NCBI GenBank assembly: GCA_903892995.1
Contig: CAITKP010000036.1
Coordinates: 1 to 64,000, forward strand
Reading direction: 5' to 3'
Origin: an uncultured Campylobacterales bacterium
GTDB lineage: Bacteria > Campylobacterota > Campylobacteria > Campylobacterales > Sulfurimonadaceae
Length of the DNA stretch: 64,000 nucleotides
Below are positions 48,669 through 57,365 of the stretch, one piece after another (the first letter of the stretch is position 1; every line of letters starts with the position of its first letter). A model generated the notes under the pieces. The model was not told where the DNA came from. It did no database searches and saw only the letters and a list, made by a program, of their open reading frames with translations. The translations under genes were made by a program, and so were the position numbers.

Positions 48669-51600
48669 TTATTGAGAAAGCTTTCTATTTCTAAATGCTA
48701 CGCCAATGAGTACAAAGATGATTAAATAAGTCACAGGTACAAATTCAGGAATCGGTACGGGATCGCCTTTTGCATATGAGTGCATCCCTGCGAGATAATA
48801 GTTCACTCCAAAGTAAGTCATAATGACTGATGTAAATGCTAAAAGTGAAATAACACTATAGTTATAAGCGTTATAAATTGGCTTGATAAATCTCAAATGC
48901 ACAACAACAGCATAAACTAAAATAGTCACCAATGCCCATGTCTCTTTTGGATCCCAGCCCCAGTAACGTCCCCAGCTCTCATTTGCCCAAACACCACCAA
49001 GAAAGTTACCGACAGTAAGCAGTGCAAGACCGATAAGTAAACTCATCTCATTAATGGCGTTAAGCTCCAAAATAGAGCTCGTGATACGTTGCTCGTTTTT
49101 AGCATTTTTAAGTGCGAAAAGAAGCACTGTGATGAAACCAAGCAACGCCCCAAGACCCAAAAATCCATAACTAGCTGTAATCATAGAAACGTGAATATCA
49201 AGCCAGTAGGATTGTAAAACTGGTACAAGATTTGTCACTTTTGGATCCATCCAACTCAAATGCGCTACAAAGAGGATCAAACCTGCGAGTATCGAAGTCG
49301 AAGCCAAAGTTATCGGAGAGTGTTTTGAGAAGATAAATCCAGCCAAAACCGTCGCCCAAGCGATATAAACCATAGACTCAAAACCATTTGACCAAGGAGC
49401 ATGACCTGAGATATACCAACGAATCGCAAGACCTATCGTGTGTACGACAAAAAATGCTACAAGTAAAACCATTGCCGCTTTATTTAACTTTGTAAGATTA
49501 AATGATGGTTTGAGTATTTTGACAAATGAAAAGATTAAAAGTACAAAACCTATCAAAAAGTAAAGTGGCCAGAGTATCTCAAAAATATTTGAATGGTTAT
49601 AAAGTATCTCTAGTTTGATCTTATTTTTATCTGGATATACAGCAGCGCCATAAAACTTTTGGTAGCTTTTGATTCCCTCAAGTCCTGCATTTGCTTTTGT
49701 CCAATTTCCAGTTTTTAAAGCCTCATCGATACCAGAAAAATAAACAACAGCTGCATCTTTTACTTTTGTTGCCGAATCTTGATCGAAAGTTCTAAGTCCC
49801 TCGATAGTATCAACCCATTTTTGATTCATATCATTTGGTTTTGGCCAAATTTTGATGAGTGAACCTGTATAAACCATAAATGCAACATTGACGCGTTCAT
49901 CAACTGCCAACACTGCTTTGTCAAACTGATTTCTATCTTTTGGTGCTTTACGAGATGCCTCTTCAGCATATTGCGCTAGTTTATACCCTTCCACATTTGT
50001 TGGTGAAACAAAAAACTCTGAAAATGAAGCGTATTTTTCATCTTCGCCGATGCCGATAAATTTGTTGATCTCTTTATTGGAAGTGCGGATCATTTTGATC
50101 TCACGCCAAACATCAGGACGAATCATCATTCCAAGGACAATCTGATTTGCATCAAGTCCCAAAATCGTGTTTCCTCTATTGATTTTATTTACAATCTCTG
50201 TTGCAAGTGTATCAAGAGGTTTCATCCTTCCATCACTATCTTGAACGACTAACTCGCCAAAAAGTGCAGCATGCTCTTTATCAAAAGATTTTACTGTTTT
50301 GATGAGAGGATTGAGTTCTTGGGCGTGTACGCTACTGACACCAAAAGCAAGAGCAAATACAAAAAACGCTCCTACAACTCTTGAAGATGCAAGCTCTTTA
50401 GCTCTTTGCGAAAGCTTTGCAAATCTTCCATTTGGCATTAAGAGTGAGCCAAAAAGCCCAATTGCAAGAAGCAAATAACCAATATACGTGATGGTTGTTC
50501 CTGGATCGTTATTGACCGAGAGAACAGTTCCCTGCTCATCTTGATCATAAGAGGATTGAAAAAATCTATACCCTCTATGGTCTAAAATGTGGTTCATATA
50601 GATTCTAAAAGGTTCATTCACATTTTGCTCCTTGTCAATTACACTCACTTCACTTGCATACGATGATGGCATCATAGAACCAGGATATCGCTCAAGTTGA
50701 AAATCATTGAGTTTGAGTGCAAATGGAAGATTGATAATCTTTGCGCCGTAGTTCAAAGAAATATTTACGCCATCGACAACAACACTTTGATCCTCTCCGA
50801 CCTCATTGTTTTTGCCATACACTAGCACTGATTTTTTCTCTTTGGCACCGCTGATCTCAAAACGAAGTGCATCCATGCCAGAACTTGTTTTTCCTCTTGC
50901 ATTTGGATCGGTGATGACCTCTTCTCTAGCTTTTGGATAAAACTCTCTTAGAACAAAGTTTGTGCCATTGTAAGTGTGAAGTGTACGTGTAGCAAACTCC
51001 TCTTTTTCACTTGCATCTAAAACACCGCTGCTTTTATCATCCATCTTCATATATTGAAGTTGCATTGGGTGGCTCATCATCAAGGTGCCATTGTTGTTGG
51101 AAAGAGTGATTACAGGCTTTTCAAATTTTCTGCCTGAACCAAAATCTAAAACAAGATCACTTGTTTCAAAATAATCTCCCTCTTTGAGTTGAAGCGCTTG
51201 ACCTTGACCATTTAATGTCACCATCATCGTCGCAATTGCACTGCCATTTGCATCTTCAACAAGTTTTATAACCGCATCTGGAATATACTGAGTGAGCTTT
51301 ACATGTAAGCTTTTTCCATCAGCTACGATATCTTTTTCATAGCTGTTATGTGTTCTTTTTGAGAGATAAAGCATCGTAGAGTTTTCACTCTTTCCTGCTT
51401 TGAGATTGACATAAGGCTCTGCACTTTGCATCACTGAAGATGTTTGCCCCTCACGAATATGCATCATTCCCTCAAACCCCATATAACGCGTCACTGCCGC
51501 ACCGATGAGGATCACAAAAAATGAGATGTGAAATGTCAGAATAAGCGCTTTCTCTTTTTTATACATCTTAAAATTGATGATATTTAAGAAAAGATTGATA

Positions 51601-51773
51601 ACAAGAAGTGCCAATAAAACCTCAAACCATCTTGTATTATATATGTCGGCTTTTGCCGTCATCGTTCCAAAGTCATTTTCTATAATGGTTGCATACCCAA
51701 TAGAAAATGCAAAAATGAGCATCAAAACAGCCATCGTTTTCATAGAGCTCATAAATGACAATATTTTTTTCAT
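48669..51773 (-). CDS. ccsBA: Cytochrome c biogenesis protein CcsBA (ResB-ResC fusion)
   Basis: A System II haem exporter and cytochrome c synthetase of about 1034 residues. The N-terminal ResB part has membrane helices and a large periplasmic domain; the C-terminal ResC/CcsA part holds the haem-binding WWD segment WGRYWGWDPKETWAL and conserved histidines. It attaches haem to CXXCH proteins such as the cytochrome at 17.6 kb. The track starts at 51824, but AAAGG precedes the ATG at 51773 (MKKILSFMSSMKTM). An exact inverted repeat lies just upstream. Confidence 0.94.
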   Translation of the reverse strand: MKKILSFMSSMKTMAVLMLIFAFSIGYATIIENDFGTMTAKADIYNTRWFEVLLALLVINLFLNIINFKMYKKEKALILTFHISFFVILIGAAVTRYMGFEGMMHIREGQTSSVMQSAEPYVNLKAGKSENSTMLYLSKRTHNSYEKDIVADGKSLHVKLTQYIPDAVIKLVEDANGSAIATMMVTLNGQGQALQLKEGDYFETSDLVLDFGSGRKFEKPVITLSNNNGTLMMSHPMQLQYMKMDDKSSGVLDASEKEEFATRTLHTYNGTNFVLREFYPKAREEVITDPNARGKTSSGMDALRFEISGAKEKKSVLVYGKNNEVGEDQSVVVDGVNISLNYGAKIINLPFALKLNDFQLERYPGSMMPSSYASEVSVIDKEQNVNEPFRIYMNHILDHRGYRFFQSSYDQDEQGTVLSVNNDPGTTITYIGYLLLAIGLFGSLLMPNGRFAKLSQRAKELASSRVVGAFFVFALAFGVSSVHAQELNPLIKTVKSFDKEHAALFGELVVQDSDGRMKPLDTLATEIVNKINRGNTILGLDANQIVLGMMIRPDVWREIKMIRTSNKEINKFIGIGEDEKYASFSEFFVSPTNVEGYKLAQYAEEASRKAPKDRNQFDKAVLAVDERVNVAFMVYTGSLIKIWPKPNDMNQKWVDTIEGLRTFDQDSATKVKDAAVVYFSGIDEALKTGNWTKANAGLEGIKSYQKFYGAAVYPDKNKIKLEILYNHSNIFEILWPLYFLIGFVLLIFSFVKILKPSFNLTKLNKAAMVLLVAFFVVHTIGLAIRWYISGHAPWSNGFESMVYIAWATVLAGFIFSKHSPITLASTSILAGLILFVAHLSWMDPKVTNLVPVLQSYWLDIHVSMITASYGFLGLGALLGFITVLLFALKNAKNEQRITSSILELNAINEMSLLIGLALLTVGNFLGGVWANESWGRYWGWDPKETWALVTILVYAVVVHLRFIKPIYNAYNYSVISLLAFTSVIMTYFGVNYYLAGMHSYAKGDPVPIPEFVPVTYLIIFVLIGVAFRNRKLSQ

Positions 51774-51792
51774 ATGACACCTTTCGCAGTTA

Positions 51793-51811
51793 TACCAAAT
51801 CGAATTTGGTA
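51793..51811. promoter_or_regulatory. 19-bp inverted repeat upstream of ccsBA
   Basis: TACCAAAT-CGA-ATTTGGTA is a perfect 8+3+8 inverted repeat, 20 bases before the ccsBA ATG. Being so close to the ribosome site, it could be an operator or an RNA hairpin controlling translation. Confidence 0.5.
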
Positions 51812-51911
51812 ATAAGGAGCGCATTGTAATAAAACTAAGGTAAATATAGGGATAAAGCAGATAAAAGAGGAAATTGATTAAGCTTACTTAAATGCAAAAT
51901 CCCCTCAAGAA

Positions 51912-54635
51912 CTATTTCAACTCGCCCCAAGTGTCTCCGATGTTTAAAGAAGCTTTGAGTGGAATTTTGAGTTCATAGATAGTTTCCATAATTGTTTGAA
52001 ATCTTTTTCCTAAATCTTGTGCAACATCTTCATCAACCTCAAATATCAATTCATCGTGAATTTGAAGGAGCATAGAAGCTTTGAGGTTTTCCTCTTTGAT
52101 TATCTTGTCTATTTTGTTCATCGAGAGCTTGATGAGATCCGCTGCACTTCCTTGAAACTTGGTATTGACACTCTCTCGCTCATAAGCTGCTTTTTGCATC
52201 GGAGTCGCTTTTGCATAGTCAAAATAGCGTCTGCGACGAAGCAAAGTCTCTACATAACCCTGCTCTTTTGACTCCTCAACAATGGTAGAAAAGTAGTTTT
52301 TGACACTTGAAAAATTCTCAAAATAGGTCGTGATGATCTCTTTTGCCTCTTTTGTGCTGATGCCCAAAGTGTCGGAGAGTTTTTTCTGTCCCATCCCATA
52401 CAAAAGCCCAAAATTTACGGTTTTTGCGATATTTCTCTTTGCTTGTGCATCCTCGCCAAAAAGCACAGTCGCTGTTGCTAAGTGGATATCTTCATCTTCA
52501 CAAAATGCTTTGACTAAAACCTCATCACCGCTAAAATGCGCAAGAAGTCTCAGCTCGATTTGAGAGTAATCGATGCCTATGAGTTTTTTTCCTTTTGGCG
52601 CAACAAAAGCTTTACGAATTTTAAGTCCCAAATCACTTCGTGCTGGGATATTTTGCAGGTTTGGATTTTTAGAGCTCAGTCGTCCTGTGGCTGTTCCTGT
52701 ATGTACAAACGAAGTATGCACGCGACTCTCAGAGCTCTCACGAGAGAGTTTTAAAAGCGGTTCTATATAGGTTGAAGAGAGCTTATGAACCTCGCGATAC
52801 TCTAAAATATACTTGATAACTTCATGCTCACCAAGAAGCGAAGTAAGGACATTTTCATCTGTTGAGTAACCCGTTTTTGTCTTTTTGCCCGCTGCAAGGC
52901 CAAGTGTTTCAAACAACACTGCTCCTAATTGTGAAGGAGAATTGAGATTAAACTCACACCCACTTAAAGTATAAATCTCTTTTGTAAGTTCTGCGAGTCT
53001 GATTTTCACCTCATCTAAAAAGGTCGATAAAAACTCTCCATCCACTCCTATCCCTTTTTGCTCCATTCGTAGCAACGTGCCAACAAAAGGAAACTCAACA
53101 TTCTTAGCTTCTTCTAAGAGATGTTCTGTGGCATTTAACTCAAATTTTTGCACAAGTAGATGATAAAGTTTAAACGTAATGAGCGAATCTTCTGCGGCGT
53201 ATTTACAAGCATCTTCTAGCTCTACTGAAGCAAAAGTCTCCCCTTTTTTGACCGTATCGCTAAAAGCGATCATTGTATGACCTAACATATTTAAAGCCAA
53301 ATGATCAAGAGAAAGTTTACTCTCAGGATTGAGCAACCATGCAAGAATCATGGAATCTGCGAAAATCTCTAAATCTTGATTTAAAAACTTTGTCACAAAA
53401 TGCAGATCAAACTTTAGGTTATGTCCAATAACTTTAGATGTAAAGATTTTTCGCAATGCCTCTTTAGCGCTCTCTTGATCTATTTGCTCAGGTACACCAA
53501 GATAGTTATGAGAGAGTGGCACATAATAAGCCTCGCTTTCATTAAAACAAAAACTAAATCCAACTAAGCTGTCATTATAAGGATCAAGCCCTGTTGTTTC
53601 TGTGTCAAAAGCGATTATATCCTTACATGTAAGGCTTGATAGAATCTCTTTTAAAGTATCTTTATCATTTACAAGAGTAGTTTTAAAATCCTCTATTTTT
53701 GGCACTTTAATAGTTTCAAAAACGATCTCTACGCCCTCTTTGGCAACTGGCGTTTTTTGTTCTTGTACGATCCCTTTTGCATGCAACATACGCAAAATCC
53801 CATTCATCTCATACTTAAGAAGTTCATCATAAATAGGTACAAAAGGATTTTCATAATGCATAATATGTGACTCAAAATCAAAATCTTCAAACACATCATT
53901 CTTTAGCGTTACAAGCTCTTTTGACATATACGCGTTTGCTCTGTTTTCAAGCAGTTTTTTTTGGACTCCTGCTGGTGTGACACTCTCTATGTTTTCATAT
54001 ATCCCATCTAAACTTCCATAAGTTTCTATCAGTTTTTGTGCTGTGACTTTGCCTATTCCTTTGACTCCAGGGACATTGTCAGCGCTATCTCCCAAAAGGG
54101 ATTGAAAGTCGATAAACTGCTTTGGAGTTACACCATATTTTTGCATACACTCCGCTTCATTTATGGTCTTTCTTTTAATGGCATCGACAAGTACCACTTT
54201 ATCATCATCGATAAGCTGATAGAGATCTTTATCGTGAGAAACGACTCTCACGTTGTAGCCCTGTTTTAGTGAGATTTTTGTCACAGTTGCTATCATATCA
54301 TCCGCTTCGTAGCCAACCATTCCAAGCGTTTTAAATCCCATCTTATCGATCCATTCAATGGCTATTGGAAGTTGTAGCGTGAGTTCATGTGGAGGCGCTG
54401 AGCGGTTTGCTTTATAATTTGCATCTATCTCATTTCTAAAAGTATCACCTTTAGAATCGATAGCAAAGACCAAATAATCACAACTATGCTCTTTTTGCAA
54501 AGTAGAGATAAAGTTTACAAAACCAGTTAAAAGTCCAGTAGGAAAGCCATCTTTGTTACTAAGATGCTGAGGAAGCGCATAAAAACTTCGAAAAAAGAAT
54601 CCAAAAGTGTCTATAATCGTTACAGTTTTTGCCAT
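51912..54635 (-). CDS. polA: DNA polymerase I
   Basis: A 907-residue three-domain enzyme. The 5' nuclease is residues 1-290 (FQSLLGDSADNVPGVKGIG). The 3'-5' exonuclease is about 320-500 with intact IIAFDTETTGLDPY, so proofreading should work. The polymerase has DYSQIELRLLAHFSGDE, RNIAKTVNFGLLYGMGQ and QIHDELIFEV. It fills gaps and removes primers. An exact palindrome extended to CCTTACATGTAAGG (53621-53634) encodes LTCK just before the exonuclease motif. Confidence 0.97.
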   Translation of the reverse strand: MAKTVTIIDTFGFFFRSFYALPQHLSNKDGFPTGLLTGFVNFISTLQKEHSCDYLVFAIDSKGDTFRNEIDANYKANRSAPPHELTLQLPIAIEWIDKMGFKTLGMVGYEADDMIATVTKISLKQGYNVRVVSHDKDLYQLIDDDKVVLVDAIKRKTINEAECMQKYGVTPKQFIDFQSLLGDSADNVPGVKGIGKVTAQKLIETYGSLDGIYENIESVTPAGVQKKLLENRANAYMSKELVTLKNDVFEDFDFESHIMHYENPFVPIYDELLKYEMNGILRMLHAKGIVQEQKTPVAKEGVEIVFETIKVPKIEDFKTTLVNDKDTLKEILSSLTCKDIIAFDTETTGLDPYNDSLVGFSFCFNESEAYYVPLSHNYLGVPEQIDQESAKEALRKIFTSKVIGHNLKFDLHFVTKFLNQDLEIFADSMILAWLLNPESKLSLDHLALNMLGHTMIAFSDTVKKGETFASVELEDACKYAAEDSLITFKLYHLLVQKFELNATEHLLEEAKNVEFPFVGTLLRMEQKGIGVDGEFLSTFLDEVKIRLAELTKEIYTLSGCEFNLNSPSQLGAVLFETLGLAAGKKTKTGYSTDENVLTSLLGEHEVIKYILEYREVHKLSSTYIEPLLKLSRESSESRVHTSFVHTGTATGRLSSKNPNLQNIPARSDLGLKIRKAFVAPKGKKLIGIDYSQIELRLLAHFSGDEVLVKAFCEDEDIHLATATVLFGEDAQAKRNIAKTVNFGLLYGMGQKKLSDTLGISTKEAKEIITTYFENFSSVKNYFSTIVEESKEQGYVETLLRRRRYFDYAKATPMQKAAYERESVNTKFQGSAADLIKLSMNKIDKIIKEENLKASMLLQIHDELIFEVDEDVAQDLGKRFQTIMETIYELKIPLKASLNIGDTWGELK

Positions 54636-54743
54636 AAAATCTCTTTGTAATATTTTGATGCAAGTATATCCAAGCCCTGATTTATCTATTTTGAATCACT
54701 TCAAGATAAAATGAGGCTCAACGAAATTTGAACTAAAAAATAT

Positions 54744-55319
54744 CTAGTGTTTGTCAACACTTATGATATCTCTACCAATAGGAAAAGAGAAATAGGCTAT
54801 TGTTGAGTCAAAGTTCATATCATATTGCAGAATTTTTGCTTGAACATGTTTATGCTTTACACCAAATGCGATTCCCTCAAAAAAGGTATATTCTAAAGCG
54901 CCATCATACTGCGCACCAGCACCATTAGATTTGCCTTGTGATGCGATGCCATATCCATATGCGGCTTTTATTTTTATAGGGAGATCTAGTTTTGTATCAA
55001 AGTTATACCCTGCTTTTGCGCTCAATCCTGCCGTATAGATCGTATATCCTGCATCAGCGCCACTTACTCCAGAAGCCGATGCATCAGCTGTCCAAGTATT
55101 TGCATCAAGCCCCATTCCAAACATCCAGCCAGAACCAGTTGTTTTCATCACATCTACATCAAAATAAAATCCGCTTGCTTGATTGGTATTTACATAGGGA
55201 GAATGAGTAATAGTATCCAAAGAGTATCCTAAGGCTACATCTGCGTAATGTTCATCTGCACCAAAAGCAAAAACTCCACTCACAACTGCTAGTGCTATAC
55301 ATATCTTTTTGATTCTCAT
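54744..55319 (-). CDS. Outer-membrane beta-barrel-like protein at end of secretion operon
   Basis: A 191-residue protein with a signal peptide (ICIALAVVSGVFAFGA) and glycine-rich alternating strands (SGWMFGMGLDANTWTADAS, YTIYTAGLSAKAGYNFD). It ends IISVDKH rather than with the usual aromatic residue, so the barrel signal is less certain. Its ATG overlaps the glycosyltransferase stop by 4 bases, making it the last gene of the type I secretion operon. I recognise no named family. Confidence 0.7.
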   Translation of the reverse strand: MRIKKICIALAVVSGVFAFGADEHYADVALGYSLDTITHSPYVNTNQASGFYFDVDVMKTTGSGWMFGMGLDANTWTADASASGVSGADAGYTIYTAGLSAKAGYNFDTKLDLPIKIKAAYGYGIASQGKSNGAGAQYDGALEYTFFEGIAFGVKHKHVQAKILQYDMNFDSTIAYFSFPIGRDIISVDKH

Positions 55320-57106
55320 TTTTTAAGCCCCTCTTTTTTTAAACTGTTTTCAATCTCTGTTATAACACTCTTCCATGAACCGCTCTTGCTTTGGCGAAAC
55401 AGCTTTAAGCTCTTATACCAAGGTGTTGACTCTCCCTCTTGCATCCATCTCCAGTCCGATGGACGCGGCACCATAACCCATGCCCTTTTGTTCATCGCAC
55501 CGCATAAATGCGCCACTGATGTATCTGTGGTAATAATAAGATCAAGAGAGTTGATGATACTCGCTGTAGTTGAAAAATCATTTAGATGTTCAGAGAGATC
55601 GACAATGCTATCTTCAAGGTTCAATGTTTTGATCTCTTTTGCATCCTCTCCAGCTTGAAGAGAGTACCAAGCAGATCCTTTGAGTTTGAAAAGAGATTTA
55701 AAATTTTCAAGTCCAAGATATTTATTTTTAAAATCTTTATTTGTTCTGCTGCTGCTGTAAACAAGACCAATTTTTAAAACATCTTTTTTCTCTTTTTTTA
55801 CTAAATCGCTCAAATGTTTTACATGTAAGTAAGGAAAGCTACTTGGTATATTTTGCAGAGTCGTTTGAAAAAGCAGTGCGCTAGAGAGAAGTGGAAGATG
55901 ATAATCATGAGAAACTATCTCCTCTTCTTCACTGTAAACGGCTTCTATATCTACAATCGTTTTAAAGAGTTCAACAAGTTCTGCACGTGTACGAATAATC
56001 ACTTTAGCACCCAAAGCGATAAAGTTTGTGGCATATCGAATAAACATGATATTGTCGCCAAAGCCCTGCTCATTTTGTAATATAATTCTCTTCCCCACTA
56101 AAGACTCACCTCTCCAGATAGGTGTTTTATAACGGTATAGCTTGCTGATAAGTTCATCCATACCTAAACGAAACTCATACTGTTTCCATCCAAGAGCATA
56201 ATTTCCCCGCATCAACTCAATGAGCGACATATCAAAGTTTGCATTAATATGTTCGGGATTGAGAGAGAGCGCTTTAGCATAAAATTTTTGGGCATTTTCA
56301 TACTCTTTTTTCTCTTTATACACAGCGCCAAGATTGCTATATGCATCTGCATAGGAAGGATTGAGCGCAATTGATCGCTCAAGATGTTTGATAGAACCTG
56401 CAAAATCATCCATATTGCGAAGTAAATTTCCAAGATTGTTATGAACTGCTGGATCATTTTCTTTGAGTTCTAAAACCTTTTCATATGCTGCTTTTGCTTT
56501 TTCATATTCGCCTAACTCTTTATAAGCAACACCGATATTATTATATGCGCTTGTACTATTTTTGTCTATTGCAATCGCAGCGAGGTAGGGATCTAGGGCT
56601 TGTTTATATGACTTAATTCCAACAAAAAGATTGCCTAAAGTCAGCTGCGCATCATACTTGTCTTTAAATAATGTAACACAGTTCAAAGCAAGATCAAAAG
56701 CTTTTTTATAATTTTTCATATCTTTGTAAAAATCTATCAATGTTATAAAATGGCGGAGCTCTTTTTGTGGGAGATTGATCGCTTTTAGGAGAAGTGATTC
56801 CATAGCGCTCACTCTATTTTGAAGCTTGTAAATATTGAAAAGATTTGTATAAAAAATCTGATGATTAGGTTCTAAACGGATACCCTCTTCAAAGATTTTT
56901 TCTGCTTGAAGAAAATCTCTCTTGCGTTTATATGCAACACCTAAATTGTTATAAAATTGTAAAAGTACTTTTTTTTCCCACTGCTTTATATCGCTGATCT
57001 GGATAGCTTTTTTATAACAGCTTATCGCTTCATCATTTTGTGAGTCTTTTAAAAAAAGATCCCCGCTTATAATAAGATGAGTGTATTCATTCTGCTCTAA
57101 ACTCAT
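55316..57106 (-). CDS. TPR-repeat glycosyltransferase-like protein
   Basis: 596 residues in two parts. Residues 1-300 form about eight TPR units (AYNNIGVAYKELGEYEKAKAAYEKVL, AVHNNLGNLLRNMDDFAGSI, AYSNLGAVYKEKKEYENAQKF). Residues 320-590 resemble the GT-B fold of heptosyltransferases: NEQGFGDNIMFIRY and the end LDLIITTDTSVAHLCGAM, the donor-binding motif. No signal peptide is seen, so it should be cytoplasmic. In a secretion operon it could glycosylate the exported protein before export, as HMW1C does for an adhesin, but this is inference. It overlaps the previous gene by 4 bases. Confidence 0.82.
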   Translation of the reverse strand: MSLEQNEYTHLIISGDLFLKDSQNDEAISCYKKAIQISDIKQWEKKVLLQFYNNLGVAYKRKRDFLQAEKIFEEGIRLEPNHQIFYTNLFNIYKLQNRVSAMESLLLKAINLPQKELRHFITLIDFYKDMKNYKKAFDLALNCVTLFKDKYDAQLTLGNLFVGIKSYKQALDPYLAAIAIDKNSTSAYNNIGVAYKELGEYEKAKAAYEKVLELKENDPAVHNNLGNLLRNMDDFAGSIKHLERSIALNPSYADAYSNLGAVYKEKKEYENAQKFYAKALSLNPEHINANFDMSLIELMRGNYALGWKQYEFRLGMDELISKLYRYKTPIWRGESLVGKRIILQNEQGFGDNIMFIRYATNFIALGAKVIIRTRAELVELFKTIVDIEAVYSEEEEIVSHDYHLPLLSSALLFQTTLQNIPSSFPYLHVKHLSDLVKKEKKDVLKIGLVYSSSRTNKDFKNKYLGLENFKSLFKLKGSAWYSLQAGEDAKEIKTLNLEDSIVDLSEHLNDFSTTASIINSLDLIITTDTSVAHLCGAMNKRAWVMVPRPSDWRWMQEGESTPWYKSLKLFRQSKSGSWKSVITEIENSLKKEGLKK

Positions 57107-57348
57107 CTATTTTTTCCCTCATTAATCGTCTTAAAAGTATCGATTGATCCATCTTGTCTTTTATATATCTTCATTGGTGGTTTGTCTTTATTTTTTTGAT
57201 AACTCTTTTTTAGTGCTTTATCATAAGCTGCTTTATTATAAAAAAGTGCTTTCTCTCTAATATTTTTTTTAGGTTTTTTCTCTTCGTCATTTGCGCTTAC
57301 ATGTAAGCTCCATCCCATCACAATTCCACATAAAATGAACTTTAACAT
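57103..57348 (-). CDS. Small secreted basic protein
   Basis: About 81 residues with a signal peptide (MLKFILCGIVMGWSLHVSAND) and a short lysine-rich mature part (KKPKKNIREKALFYNKAAYDK) of about 60 residues. I start at the ATG at 57348 with AAGGAG 6 bases before it; the track's start is 21 bases earlier. An exact palindrome (57296) encodes LHVS inside the signal peptide. The function is unknown; the place between TolC and the glycosyltransferase suggests a helper of this secretion system. Confidence 0.7.
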   Translation of the reverse strand: MLKFILCGIVMGWSLHVSANDEEKKPKKNIREKALFYNKAAYDKALKKSYQKNKDKPPMKIYKRQDGSIDTFKTINEGKNR

Positions 57349-57365
57349 AAGAAACTCCTTGAAAA

